Shown: positions 22,847 through 34,931 of the stretch, piece by piece
Position numbering within the stretch: position 1 is the first letter of the stretch
How the letters are laid out: the number at the start of each line of letters is the position of its first letter
DNA from: Rheum nobile
Lineage: Eukaryota; Streptophyta; Magnoliopsida; Caryophyllales; Polygonaceae
DNA: 64,000 bases
Assembly (NCBI GenBank): GCA_027886185.1
Contig: WOAB01000127.1
Coordinates: forward strand, 1-64,000
Direction of reading: 5' to 3'
The notes under the pieces: model-generated
Databases searched by the model: none
Told to the model about the DNA's origin: nothing
What the model saw: only the letters and a program-made list of their open reading frames with translations
Program-made: the position numbers and the translations under genes

Positions 22847-25249
22847 TGTAACACCCCTAAAACTTAACCCTTTTGGAAATGTATTACCGCCAGTGACCCC
22901 AGTGTTCCTTACCGAGATCACCCAAGGCTTTACCACTTAAATACGATTTATGAAATGCAATTGATACACAATGATCAAGCATTAAATTCCAAAACGTAAC
23001 ATTGTCAAGGAAACAAGGGTTACGAGATTACAGCCCAATCCCGAATAGGTCAAAACAGAGTTTAAAACAAACACAGCGGAAGTCTAAGAAAGTATATTAC
23101 AATCAAAGTTATTGTCCAAAAGATCTCAACCTGATTAAAGAAATAATTAAAACATTGAAAAACCACCGTTGACTCCATAGTCCTTCTGGTCTTCTAAACT
23201 ACTTCTTATCTGATGTGCCGAATCGAACGGATGACACCAGCCAACCATGCAAGGGAAATATTGGTTGGTTAGTCTAAATGAATAGACTAGCAAGGGAACA
23301 AAGCAGAATGGTTCGAAACAGTTGTATTAGGTTAGACTCCTCGTCTCTCGAATAATAATCGAGTACGCTTGTCAACCACCATACTCCTACTGGAATAAAC
23401 AAGAGGTATGCACAAGAGAAGATTCTGAAAGACTTAATCTTCACAGAAATCGACCCGAAAGAAGACTCCAACTGAAATGAGTCTTTAAGGAAGTATGACA
23501 AATCTAGAAAGTTACAGAATCATACAACAATGATTTAAAATTGACTGAGATGCTTCAGTCAACGACCAACCTCACTGCCTCTCAGCGAATCCAGATCGGA
23601 AAGAAGACGTACTACATTCAAGTCAACACGAGTCTTCCTAGCGGCACTATTACCTAGCTGCCCTACTCGCTGAGCGTTCATTAATTATGTGCGTCAAGGT
23701 AGCACTTATCTGATTATGTTTCAAAAACACACATCACATTATAGACTTTTACATGTGTACCCCACCAATGGGACGACACATCTTAGTATACGTTTCGTCG
23801 AGAGTGACGTACACCAAAAGGTTTGTGACACCAGCTAAGTGTCTTGTCTCTACACACTTGTAAAAGAGACCGATCATGATCTTAGAATAGTACCAGATGG
23901 GGACGAGCCACCCCGATACCAGATTATAAAGAAACGACTGGACAGAGTCCGAGTAACGTTCCTATTTAACAGTGTTAACTAAACAGTTACAGCACCACAA
24001 CAGTTACAGGATAAATCCACATAAAGGCCCGAAAGGCGATCACAGATAATAGCGTTGTTCTAACAGATATACAACCTATTATATGATTTTCAAAACAGTT
24101 TATCAAAACCGTTTCCAGGCAAACAGAATATTCATTCCAAATTAATTACTCAGATAAACTACTGATAATTAATGTAAATATGGAACGAATGAGCAAGAGC
24201 GAACCGCCACTTGTCTTACTCCGCAGAATAGTCTAAAGACGTCAACTGGATTCCGGGCTCGACACGGTATAGTTCCGACAGCACAACAACCTTCGAGTCG
24301 ACCCATAAAAGGAACCCTAAGTTAGATCCGACATAAACAGTACGAATCTAAACACGGCGAAAGAACACGAATGGAAAGACGCCACGACGACAACCGACCA
24401 AGCCAAAGCCACGAAGGCGTTCTGGGCACTGGCGGCAATCGCTGTTCTTGGCGGCGGTCGCCGCATTCATCACGGCGGTCGCCGTGAAGAACACGGTCGA
24501 CAGAGACGAGAGAAATCTCACCAAAACAAAGCGCGTTTCGACCCCTTTCAGCCTGGCTTGGTTTCTGACCTTCAAAGGCAACCACAAGGCTTCAAAAGAG
24601 CTGCTGGAAACACCACCAACAACACCGACGAAAGCTTCGAAATTTTCGGCGAAGGCACAACTCCGGCGAGAGGCAAATTTGGCAGAGGTTTGGTGCTTGG
24701 GATGGCTCAAATCTCTCCCCCAACACCCCCTTTTATAGCCAAAGCGTCTGGAGTTCAAAAACGAAGGGCCTAGAGCTAGTTCGGCGCTCGCCAGAAATAA
24801 CGCCGGCGACCAACGGGCAACGACTGCTGGGCAACGATGACGGCACTTACGGCGGGCGCCGTAATTTACGGCGGTCGCCGCGGCCTGACACACCAGCTGC
24901 CTCCTCGAGCATTGGGACGGCGGGCGCCGTGACTTTACGGCAGTCGCCGTGCTTGGGTCTCACTACGGCGGTTGCTGTGACTTTACGGCGGTCGCCGTGA
25001 CACCTTTTTCCCGCCCGTTCAGCTTGAACGAACATGACATTAAGCCGGGATAAAAATTATCGTACGCGAACGACAATTAAAATCCAAGGCATGTTATCTG
25101 TATATTATTTCACTGAGAAAAATATTACAGATACAGAGCACATTACAGAATATCTCAAACTCTCTGTATTAAATCCGACGTACACAACGGGTACTCGGGA
25201 AAATTCCATAATTCCCCAAAATAACCTTATAAAAATACGGGATATCACA
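22847..25249 (-). mobile_element. 2.4-kb Ty3/gypsy-type LTR inserted in the copia element
   Basis: Begins TGTAACACCCC and ends GATATCACA. On the minus strand it therefore runs TGTGATATCCCG to GGGGTGTTACA, like plant gypsy LTRs. A TATA-like CTATAAAAGGGG lies at 24738-24727 on the minus strand, which supports this orientation. Flanking five bases differ (CATTC at 22842-22846 and TTGGG at 25250-25254), so there is no simple target duplication. No internal gag or pol is present. Open frames 24322-24893 are byproducts of the GC-rich repeat array. Related sequence occurs at 53304-61674 and 61911-62510. Confidence 0.75.
24849..25001 (-). repeat. GC-rich palindrome array upstream of an LTR TATA box
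   Basis: Pairs of imperfect 14-bp palindromes of the type ACGGCGACCGCCGT (minus-strand reading), joined by about six bases (AAAGTC or AAATTA), lie at about 24849-24885, 24918-24952 and 24965-25001. A further pair is at 24451-24487, downstream of the TATA-like box. The nearest upstream unit is about 110 bp from the TATA box at 24738. Likely a promoter/enhancer array of the LTR; function not shown. Confidence 0.7.
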
Positions 25250-25773
25250 TTGGGTAACTAATAATGATGATGCAAATTGGGTAACTAATAATGATGATGT
25301 TAGAGGGATATTGTGATGCAAATTGGGTAACTAATAATGATGATGTTAGCTCCACTAGTGATTATGTTTTTACATTATGTGGTGGTGTTATTTCTTGGAA
25401 AACTTATAAGTAGACTTGTATGGCTAGATCTACTATGGAATCTGAGTTCATAGCCTTAAACTTAGCATGTCAAGAGGCTGAGTGGTTAAGAAGCTTTTTG
25501 GTTGATTTACCCTTGTGGGGGTGTCTAACTCTTCCTATTTCTCAACATTATGACTCACATTATGCTATTTGAGTAGCAAATAACAATGCCTATAATGGCA
25601 AGAAGAGACACATTCGGATTAGACATGAAGATGTGAGACAACTGATCACAAATGGTGTACTAAGTTTGGAGTATGTGAGGATTGAGAGAAACATACCAAA
25701 TCCTTTGACTAAAGGACTAAATAGAAGATTAATTCTTGATACGTCAAGGGGGTTGAGACTCAAACCCGTGTGA
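25250..25773 (+). pseudogene. Duplicated copia RNase H segment and pol 3' end
   Basis: 25299-25616 repeats 22530-22846 with about three differences in 317 bp. It is preceded by partial tandem copies of AAATTGGGTAACTAATAATG (25250-25297). The sequence then continues past the LTR insertion point to the end of pol (L-T-K-G-L-N-R-R near 25700), with a stop at 25771-25773. Confidence 0.8.
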
Positions 25774-26373
25774 TGAGGAATTCTTGGTGGATCCCCTTTG
25801 TGGTCAAACGAAGCCATGAAAAGACTCATATGACGATACACTACTTCCCATTTCTATGAGGAAGTGTATTTTTAGAGGATGAGCAATAACTCTAAATGAA
25901 TTCATAGCCCATGATATGGGTGGTCCTATTGAGACGGACTTAATGAATTCACTGATGGAAAACTGAGAGGATGAGTTGTTAAAACTCTTAATACTTTCAT
26001 ATCTCAACCGTGGGTGGTCCTAATTGAGACGTACTTGATGAAATCACCTACTAGAGTGTGAAGGGTTAGCCTCCTTCAATGAAAGAACTCGGTGATCTTT
26101 CTAGAGCATTCTTTAGCATCCCAAGGCGAAACTAGCTATTCTATTACAAGTGTTATTGAGGAATCACATGGACATTAGGATAGAGGCATGTTGTCAAGAT
26201 TTATGCTTGAGCTACAGAGTTCAAGACTTGTTCACTCCTCAAACAAAAGGATTGCTGACTTCACTACGTGTTGGTTCAAATCGTAAAATACCCACACTTA
26301 AGCTTCAAACCTATACATACTCAGAACTAGTTTTATACTGTTTTTAAAAACTATTTCCGCACTGTGAGGGATT
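25774..26373. other. Copia 3' untranslated interior, no gene seen
   Basis: Sequence between the end of pol and the 3' LTR. No open frame resembles a known protein. GTGAGGGAT precedes the LTR at about 26365 as a weak purine-rich primer site. Confidence 0.5.
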
Positions 26374-27349
26374 GTTGGGAGTGTTGAAAGTTTCAAAAAT
26401 GACAGCCTCCCACATCGACGTTTTTGAGGAAGTTTGGGCAACATATATATGGGGTATTACTTGGTATGGGTAGTTGTTTAAAGGAAAGTCTCCGCCACAC
26501 GCGCGCAGTTGTCATCCGTCTGGCATGTCCAGGCGAGGTTCGATGCTTCATGGCACGTGCGTGGTGTGGTGGGTGGGGCCACATTTTACGAACCATATTA
26601 ACTTTTGGGCTTTAAAGTTTCAGATTTGTAAATTAATTGCATATCTGTAACTTCCGCTTTCGGATTTTGCATTATCTTTCAAAATTGAATGTTGAAATCT
26701 TTTGTTACAACTTTCACGTATTTTATGTGCTTGAGCCCCAAGTTTTGCCGCATGAACTGATTTGTTTAACGTTTTATAAGGAAAATGTTTTATGGCATTG
26801 AGAATACAAAAAATAAATCAACTATATCTTCTCTTCTCAAAAACCAAATTGGTTTTGTTCTAAGCGTCCCGGTGATTCCAACTCTCCGTTGACTAAAAAT
26901 GGGCATCCGGTCCGGTTCTTTACGGTCCGGACCGGAAAGACCGGATTTCATAATTTTCGATATTTAAATTGTTTGATTACGGTCCGGTCCGGACCGTAAA
27001 AATTACGCCCAAAAATATTTTAATATTTTTTTTTACGGCCCGACCAGTCCGGACCGTAAAAATTACGGTCTAGACTGTAAGACCGGAAATATAAAATTTC
27101 CGGACCGTTACGGTCCGGTCTACTTTTGCCCATCCTTACCGTTGACGAGTGCACGCGATCGGTAAGTGTTGTGTGATCCTTGGGGGTGACGCCTTGTCTG
27201 ACTTTGCACCGCGAGTCAGGGCGAAATCGTTTCTAAGGCAGCGGATATCATACTACGCCACAACAAATTTTCGATTCTTTGTTTTCAAGCGGCCTAACAT
27301 CAAGATCTGTAAGATTTCATCTCTTCCTGATTTCTGATTTCTACTAACA
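26374..27349 (+). repeat. 3' LTR of the copia element, with MITE insertion
   Basis: Starts TGTTGGGAGTG and ends CTACTAACA; it pairs with 19565-21212. Interrupted at 26894-27138 by a hAT MITE. Confidence 0.85.
26894..27138. mobile_element. hAT-type MITE rich in CCGGTCCGG words
   Basis: 245-bp element with an exact 8-bp target duplication CCGTTGAC (26886-26893 and 27139-27146). Ends TAAAAATGGGCA and TAAGGATGGGCA (as reverse complement) are inverted repeats of the hAT type. The interior is a degenerate array of GGTCCGGACCGG-like, self-complementary words and could fold on itself. No coding capacity. Confidence 0.8.
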
Positions 27350-27354
27350 AGTTA

Positions 27355-28445
27355 TACTTCTCGGGGAGTGAAACATGAACAAAAAAGTGACTTAATATCT
27401 TTTTCTCCTCCTAGTTTAGTATCTTCATTTGTCTTATTACCAAGTCTAAAGAAATTCTATAAAATGGTAGTGTTCGAAAACTATAGAAAGAGAGAAGGAA
27501 TTGATGCATTTAGACATGTATTCTTGCATACATCAGAATATTTCTTCTTATCTCGCTCTACCATCAAACTAAGATACGATACAAAGATATAGATAATATA
27601 AACTAACATCTGTCGATAATTTAATACTCATATCTATGAACAATCACAACTCAAAATCTACCAATACCTCTTAATAATATATATGTAAAATACTAAATAT
27701 ATCTCGTAGGAAAAATTCTATGTTATTGAGCTTACTATAATATTTTCTCTTTTTCGGTTCCGATGAAATTATAACGTTATAACTTGAATAAATATATATG
27801 TTCAATATCACGAATAAAAAGATTTTTTTTTTGTAAGTACACATAAAAGTACAAATAATATTTACCAAAAAAATAAAATATAAGTACAAATAAGTTGAAA
27901 AGTATTTTCTATAGTATGTATGTCCTTACAAAAGAGAGCTGGAAGGGAAGGCAATACTATTGCCATCAATTAAAAACTAAATTTGGCCAAAATGTAAAAT
28001 TTTCCATTTTGTCTCAAATAATTCAGCTGACAAGCAAAGCAATAACTTGGCCAACATAATCACATCATCATATCATTGATTGTTACACGTTTTTAGTGAT
28101 TAGACCAAATATTTCTCTTGTCTTTATTACGAGTCCGTGCCCATTTAATATCAAAGTCCAAAAATTATGCAACTACCATCAAATCATACATATGTTATAT
28201 GCAGTCATGAAAGATTGAACCTAAACATGCCAATGCGATATAACATTTTCACTCTTCATTAGTTGTAGTTGAAGTTGAAGTTGAAGCTCACCCAGTAGTG
28301 AACGGTGCATTCATAATACAGTTTGAGCTATCAGATCAATTATTTTCCCCAAACCCAAGAATTTTAGTGATGTGGAAATGGTGTTTCTGTGTTAGTATAG
28401 CACTATAAGGGAGAATTCTAAGCAAACACGTACAGGAAAATCGTT
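27355..28445. other. Intergenic region downstream of the GRAS gene
   Basis: AT-rich sequence between the copia target site and the GRAS stop codon. The minus-strand 3' UTR of the GRAS gene should lie in about 28200-28445. A GTTGAAGTTGAAGTTGAAG short repeat is near 28268. Nothing else recognised. Confidence 0.5.
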
Positions 28446-29870
28446 TCATAGAGATTGCCATGCAGATGCAGTTATGAGTTCCGTATCTTGCCAAACAAGA
28501 GAAATAGCTTTCCCATTCTCACTTTCAGAAACCCTAAACACACCATTGAAGTCACCTTCAACGGAACCGGGATTATGGCTCCTCATCCGTAACAAGAGCT
28601 TCGCCTGCATCACCGTTCTCGAGCTCAGCGTCATCCCGCAGAACCCGTGATCCTCCATCATCCGCTGCCACCCGTTCGGCCTCTCGGAGATCATCAATTC
28701 ATCCCGGAAGCAGTTGACAACCGCGTTCTTGATATCTTTCCCGAGATGGTTCCTCTCTATGCACAGCCTCTCAAGGCTATCCCTCGGGAGGCAGTCGTCT
28801 AAGGAATCGAACATGGCCGTGTAGTAATGCAGGGAATCTGTGAAGTTTGCAGGGAAGCTCAGATTGCTCCGGCCATGGCTACCTCCGTGCTGCACGAGGA
28901 CTACGATTGCAGGGTGCAAAGACCGTATCGAATCGAGCGTATAAGAAGCCGTCTTATTCCTCGAGGAACGTGGACAGGTGACTAAGTTCACCCCTAACGT
29001 TTCATTCTCTCTTCTTTTCACAAGGCTGTGAGTGAAGTTGGAGCCTCTCAACAGACCTTGGAACTCGAAAACTACGTTCCTGAAGCCCTTTGCAAAGCTC
29101 ACCAACCGAGCCTCGGTCTCCACCAGCTCCTCCAAGGTGCTTGCAAACCCGGTGATCCGAAGGGATATCGTGTTTGCGGTGGTTGCTTTATCTGAAAGAG
29201 ACTGTACAAGAGAAGGCCATTGGAATCCGTAGGCCAAGTCGAAGTCGACCACATGCAATTTCCTCCCTTCTTCCCTCTCGAACGCTTCGAGTATGGCCTG
29301 GTTGGCGGTGAAGTGGGAGAACTGGTAGCAAGGAGAGGCCTTGTACAGATGAGTGAAGGCCAGGAACTCTTCAGCTGAAGTGGGCTCCTTCATGATCGTA
29401 TCGTACAAGGACGGCTTCTCCTTCAGCAGCCTTGCAGTCAAGCCATCCGCAAAATAGGCAGCCGCCCGCTGTACTGAATCGCCTGCCAACGAGGCGATTT
29501 GGTAGATCTTGATGAGATCAGCGACAGCTGAGCTGAAACTGTATTCATCAACAGAGGTTGCAATTTTCAGGAGCGGGTGGATCAAGTGAGGATTTTTCTT
29601 CCTGTCTTCTTGATCTGCCGCTGATGATCTAGTACTATTCTCCCGCCTTAGCATTAGCTCGCGGTGTTGGAGAAGGCGGAGCATCTCGATCTGATGATGA
29701 TCGTAATGATCTCCTCCATCAGAAGAGCCGCGGGAGGTAGATGAGTCGTGATTACTGTTCTTCTTTCTCCTTGTGTTCCGATCACCTTCGGTAACATAGC
29801 TATGGGAAACAAGGGAGAGGCTGAGATCCAAAAGCTGCTGCTCCTCCTGCTCTATCTCTAACTCATCCAT
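28446..29870 (-). CDS. GRAS-domain transcription regulator, single exon
   Basis: The 474-codon intronless frame starts at the ATG at 29870 (M-D-E-L-E-I-E-Q-E-E). The open frame reaches upstream to 29924, but without another ATG. A variable, Gln/Glu/Ser-rich N-terminus (about 1-95) precedes a GRAS domain. This begins with a first leucine-rich region (L-L-K-I-A-T-S-V). The VHIID-type core is H-V-V-D-F-D-L-A-Y-G-F-Q-W-P-S-L-V-Q-S-L (about 205-225). R-I-T-G-F and leucine-repeat II follow, and the SAW motif near the C-terminus has W-Q-D-T-E-L-I-T-A-S-A-W. GRAS proteins act in the nucleus as transcription co-regulators in development, hormone response or symbiosis. The Q-W-P-S-L pattern recalls GRAS proteins annotated as NSP2-like or RAD1/TF80-like, but that subfamily is a guess. 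The gene looks intact and is not part of a repeat. Confidence 0.93.
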   Translation of the reverse strand: MDELEIEQEEQQLLDLSLSLVSHSYVTEGDRNTRRKKNSNHDSSTSRGSSDGGDHYDHHQIEMLRLLQHRELMLRRENSTRSSAADQEDRKKNPHLIHPLLKIATSVDEYSFSSAVADLIKIYQIASLAGDSVQRAAAYFADGLTARLLKEKPSLYDTIMKEPTSAEEFLAFTHLYKASPCYQFSHFTANQAILEAFEREEGRKLHVVDFDLAYGFQWPSLVQSLSDKATTANTISLRITGFASTLEELVETEARLVSFAKGFRNVVFEFQGLLRGSNFTHSLVKRRENETLGVNLVTCPRSSRNKTASYTLDSIRSLHPAIVVLVQHGGSHGRSNLSFPANFTDSLHYYTAMFDSLDDCLPRDSLERLCIERNHLGKDIKNAVVNCFRDELMISERPNGWQRMMEDHGFCGMTLSSRTVMQAKLLLRMRSHNPGSVEGDFNGVFRVSESENGKAISLVWQDTELITASAWQSL

Positions 29871-30167
29871 CAATGAAAAAGAGAGAAAGACAAAATAAGC
29901 AAAAGAGAGATATGAAGGAATCAAAGGGGGGGATGGGGTTAAAGGTTATAAGCAAGGTGGGAATGGAATAATCCCAGACAAATTCCTGGTCATTACACAA
30001 GAAAAGCACCAAACACCAGAATTAAATTATACTTCTGCGTACTGACTAATGGAAGAGTGCATTCTTATAAAGATTATACACTATCCTTTTCTGGTTTTGG
30101 GGTCTCCAATGAGAGTAAGATAGAAAGAGTATCTTTCAATTCTTCTCTGGATTGTAGCTCAATGAAA

Positions 30168-30176
30168 AGCTTTATA
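30168..30176 (-). promoter_or_regulatory. Candidate TATA box of the GRAS gene
   Basis: The minus strand reads GATATAAAG here, about 300 bp upstream of the GRAS ATG at 29870. That allows a pyrimidine-rich 5' leader of about 270 nt (CTTTCTCTC blocks near 29875-29900). A second AT-rich candidate, ATATATTATAT, lies near 30205. Position and sequence fit, but no transcript evidence is available. Confidence 0.4.
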
Positions 30177-30209
30177 TCCCTCTCACCCCCAAATATTTAT
30201 TTCATATAA

Positions 30210-33200
30210 TATATTCTTCATGGATTTTGGGGCATATGAGGGGGCCTTTGGTAGTTCGGAAAGAGCAAAAAAGAAGACAAAATTTAAGATGCCATATGTG
30301 ATATAGACAAAAATAGCAGGGGAAAATCAGTTTGGAATCTAACCTACTATCCCTCTTTTTAGATTTTTTGTCTGCACTCCCTCTATCTAGAAACCTCAAG
30401 TGCAAATAGCAAGAAGGCCCGTAACCTGAATTTGACTTCCCAAACAGGGTTAACTGTATCAAACTTCACCAATCTGTAGTAGTAGGTACATTAGAACATA
30501 AAATAAATGGTATATATGCTCAATTATAATATGCCTACTGTTTGTATTTAACTATCTGTCTTTCTTACAAAAAAGAGTTACAAATTATCTATCCACTAGT
30601 GACAATATGGTCCATTGATGCTCGAGGATTCCGCAAATAAATGGGAATGAGATTTCTAAGGAATGCATTCTTCCATTTCTCTTGGTTAATTCTCCAAGTG
30701 TATCAGTCAATCAAGAGTCTTGCTTTCTAGTAATTTGAGATAAAAAAGAATAATAATAAGATACCCCAAAATGTATGTATAATAGATAGTACATAATATA
30801 AAAATCTTGTTAGTGAAATCAACAAAAGAGATTGATATTTAGGATCTAGACAAGGATTGTTCTTGAGGCAGACTTAAAGGGGCTTCTAACCTCAGAATTA
30901 GCAGAAAACATGGAGACAGAACGTGAGGTCTCACACGGGTGGAACACTGATTTCTGGATCTACCTGTCTGTTAAAAGGAGACACATGAGTTATTTTATTC
31001 AGCGTCTTCAAGCTTACTTTTTTATTTTTATTTTATAGTATTATGGAAGGTAAATCCAGCTAGCTAAAACAATTACAGATTCCAAAGGTCACCCACAAAT
31101 CTCTCGCACATCCTGCGCAGATGTCTCGGGTTATTCTCAATCATGCTGTACACGCTTCATCTAGCACAGCCCGTCAAAAATGCACTAGTTGCTCTTAGTT
31201 ATGCTTGATTTTGCACATACCAACGAGTTAGACCATTAAATCAAACCATATCGGATATCCTTTTTGAAATCTTCAGCTCTACGACTCACTTCACCCCATG
31301 TGGTCTAGAAACCATACAATCTCTACATATAAAAAATCCTTTCACATAGCATGGATTTCACCTACCCGCACCTTAGAAGGAAAAAGGAGTACGAGTTGGG
31401 AAAAACATTAGTCTTTACACTTCAATGGTGCCTTTCTCTAATGATGAAGATTCCTCACAATGTAAGCATACTCTAATAATTTTAATAGGTTGTTAATTCA
31501 CTCACAAAGAGCCTAATTTGGTTCGCCCACTTGAGCTCCAAAAGGTGAGTTTTTTTGGCATAGATTCTACTGGTTTCTATGGCTCATACATCCTCTCAAA
31601 AAGCAAAACTTAGTTTTGTCCATAAACCCATGATTAGTTTCATCATAGATTAAGAGAGAAGTAGCTAATTATAAGCCCGTGTTGGAGGTCTACCATAAAA
31701 TGTTCAACACAGACATTAGTTTGGTACCAGGCACATCCTTCCCTTCTTGCCTCTCCCCTTCTCTTTAGCAGGTGCACTCCAAAATAGTACAGCAAACTTC
31801 AGGGCTTAGTTTAGGATCAATCCATTAAAAAAAGGGATATTAAATTAATTTTGACCTCGATCTTTAACAGAAATCATTGGAGAATAATTAGAGAATATGA
31901 AGAAAATGAAAGTAGGATACACCAGGGAGGAAATAGACATGTAATCAGAGATGACAAGGTCAGAAGTCAATCAATAACCAGGCATATAGTAGAAGTTTCA
32001 GGTCAGGTTCATTCATTCAATCTGTTTGGACCAGATACAATCTAACAAATTACAGCTGTTTTTTTTTCTAGCTAAGAACATACACTATCCAAAAGATATC
32101 ATATGGCCTTTGGACAATATAAATATAATGGTAGATCAAATATTAACTTCCGAAACAGTCATAACTTGGTCTAGAGCATACTACCCCAGCTTATACTAAG
32201 TCCGAGGATGAACTCAAATGCGACCATTCAAATCGATGTTTCACAACCTGAAACAATGGGGAAAGGATACATGATTAACATGAATATGGAATAAAAGGAC
32301 TCATGTCGCAATAACATGAATGTTTTTCTGTAGTAAGATATCACCACATGAGGAGCATAAAATGCCTGGCTTTTAATGCCTAAGAAGAAGGATTGATAGA
32401 AAAAGAGCATAACATTCTATCATATACCGAAAGGGTGGGTGTTCTTTGTCTTATTCTTTGTTTTCTTCTATTTTACTTTCTCCAAACAATTTTTTTTTTA
32501 AAAAATAACAGGATATGATATAGAAATAGAATGCTCAACCCCACCACATGGATAAATTTGGTATGGGCAAGACCTTTGTTTTTCACTTGCATATATTCCC
32601 TTCAACTTAGATCCCAATCTTTCCATTGTCCTTTTCTCACCTAAAATATATGCCCTTGTCAGAATCCAAGGGAAGATTGATAACAATTTGTCCTATATAT
32701 CATATACTAAGAAAAGAAAATCCTTCTTCGTCGTCGAGTGGCCAATTTCTCTGTGGTTTCTTCCTTTTTGGATGCTTATCACTTTCCTGGTTTTGTGATG
32801 CCCATTATTTCAATCTTTTATGAGGTGGGTCAAGGCCACCCACCGCCATTATTTTTCTTCTTCTACCTTCTCCACCCTTTCCACGCCTTATTGTCTGATA
32901 GGATTTTAATGGGCAGACTAATTCCACACTATATCTCATTCATAACTTAACCCACCCACCAATCACACTTACTGAAATTCCATTTATTTTTCATAGCAGG
33001 TGTCGATCAACTGCGGCCAAACAACCCTTACCAGAACCTAGCAATATATTTTCACCTAATCTCACTTCATCGTGTCAACTACCAAGGTTTGGGATAGACT
33101 ATAGAGTAAATCAAAACATCAACACCAGCAAACCGGCTCTCAGTGGAACATCTTACAAAGCCTACAAATACATATATCAGACTGAACATGGATTAACTGA

Positions 33201-34090
33201 GTCTGAAATATGATGTATGTGGCACCAAAAATTGGTTTCTTCGATCCAGTGATCCAGGCTATTAACTAGCATCTCTAGCTAAGGTTTTAAGAAAGGCAAA
33301 ATAAATTAAGAACCAGGGTCCAGGAATTATGCTATAATATATTATCATACAGTGTTAAAAGTATTAAGATGTCCCTGTACAGGTATTGTTCTGAAAATGC
33401 CATAAAAGCACCTATGTACATTAACAGAACTGTAATTTGGAAGATGGAGGCTGGTGTCATTTCCATGGACTCACGCACTATGCAGTATATGGCTGAATCA
33501 AAGAGAAGAAGAAAATCTTACAAGGAAAGTGATTTGTATTGGAGGCTGTATGTATGACAATTGATATGCTACATAGGTTAGAGTGGTCCCATATTATCAA
33601 ACAGAAATGATTAGATTAATGAATGGACAATGGTGTGATTGTGATAGGCATCAAATATAAATGGCTTTTGGAGGAAATGATATTCACTCATCCTATGCAA
33701 ATCAGAGTACAAGTTTAGAAGAATCTCAAGCCCATTTAGGACACATCAAGGGAATACACCAAAAAGAATCTATCTCTTAAAGAGGTTATATACATGATCT
33801 ATGACAACAGAAGCACAAATATATACATGAAACAGGCCTTTTACAATTCTGTAACTGATAACTGCAGATCTAGTTAACCCCTAGTTTCCTCTTACAATCA
33901 TAGACATATCATCTAGTTTCCTAGAAAAAAATCTTTTGCCATAGTAATTCCAAGTCTAAGGGTGTTTCTTCTAAAATCAGTCCACTATATAGTAATTGTA
34001 AGCTAACAGTTCAAATATAGTAGAGCAGCAAAGTCAGAATATTTTCAAAATCTAGTGGCGAGAGAGATTCGAATGGGAATTGAGTTTACC
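30210..34090. other. Long stretch with no recognised gene
   Basis: About 3.9 kb of moderately AT-rich sequence. Only short open frames occur (up to 86 codons) and none resembles a known protein. Gene-style splice signals cannot be assembled. It may be intron or intergenic sequence linked to the possible minus-strand exons at 34092-34507. Confidence 0.5.
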
Positions 34091-34091
34091 A

Positions 34092-34507
34092 TCAGAAAAA
34101 GTAGGCAGTTGAGAGCAAAAGCCCTAGCATGATCACCTTCAGCAGCGACAGAGATTCATCTACGATGCATACGGTTTTACGAGCTGATGATAGGAAAACG
34201 AGAAGTACAAAGCGTTCAAATAATCGTTCACTTTGTGTAGCTGATCGACCAAAAAACTTGAACAAAGTAGTTTGCAAATGGAAATTTGCAAGCCATGGCG
34301 TCGCTAAATACCTGTAGAACATTATGGTTTTTCACCACACAAACAATCAACCAATCGATCTGGAGTACCATCTTTACCTAAGCTAAGTAGCATAGTAACA
34401 TTTGACAAGCAAAGGGAAATAGGTAAATCTTCACCTATCGCGCAAAACTGTACACTTGGAAACATCCTCCATCAGAGACGGCCCTCGAAGAACCCCCACA
34501 ACTGCAT
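34092..34507 (-). other. Possible exons of an unidentified minus-strand gene
   Basis: On the minus strand a 73-nt open segment at 34507-34435 sits between TTTTCAG and GTGAAG splice-like borders. It reads as V-V-G-V-L-R-G-P-S-L-M-E-D-V-S-K-C-T-V-L-R-D. A further open segment starting at 34311 after TTCTACAG continues in a compatible phase to about 34092. The joined reading is about 100 residues. I do not recognise the protein. The repeat-filled region 34554-44292 lies directly upstream, so any 5' part would be separated from it. Could also be chance. Confidence 0.2.
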
Positions 34508-34931
34508 CTGAAAACTGAATACACCCCCAAAATTACAAAAATATATATATATAGGGTCCGGTTCAGGTGAGAACCACAATTGTGAGGCTGCCACTTAGCA
34601 AATCCTAAAAAACAAGTGCGCTCCTCCGCCGCGTTCCTTCCTTCCGCCTCCTCCCTCTAATCAGATCTATGCTCACCTCCTCCTCCACCGTTCTTTCTCT
34701 AACTTCCTCCTCCGGCGGTTCCGACGTTCCTCCTCTGGCGGTTCCGGCGGTGAGGATGATCAAGGATGACGGTGTACAGATCCGGTTGATGATGATGTTG
34801 ATTCGATCGATGCGATCAGTGGTGATGATCGATGAGATCTGATGATGAATGATTGATGATCGGACGACGGTGATGAAGATGAACGGCGGTGATGTCGAAG
34901 ATGATGATGAACAGTGATGATGATGAACAGT

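Larger units (their letters stand above)
19565..27349 (+). mobile_element. Non-autonomous Ty1/copia element with nested insertions
   Basis: LTR retrotransposon bounded by TGTTGGGAG and ending CTACTAACA, with a 5-bp target duplication AGTTA at 19560-19564 and 27350-27354. LTRs are 19565-21212 and 26374-27349; subtracting insertions, each is about 715-723 bp. The interior has lost the zinc knuckle, protease, integrase and most of the reverse transcriptase, so it could move only with helper proteins. The two LTRs differ a lot by eye, so the insertion is old. Confidence 0.9.

Noticed and set aside
24322..24893. Open frames of 87-181 codons in a GC-rich block
   Set aside because: They arise from the repeated GC palindromes of an LTR and show no protein family; overlapping frames exist on both strands.
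29871..29924. Longer N-terminus for the GRAS protein
   Set aside because: The upstream extension has no ATG start and encodes a hydrophobic stretch unlike GRAS N-termini; the ATG at 29870 is preferred.
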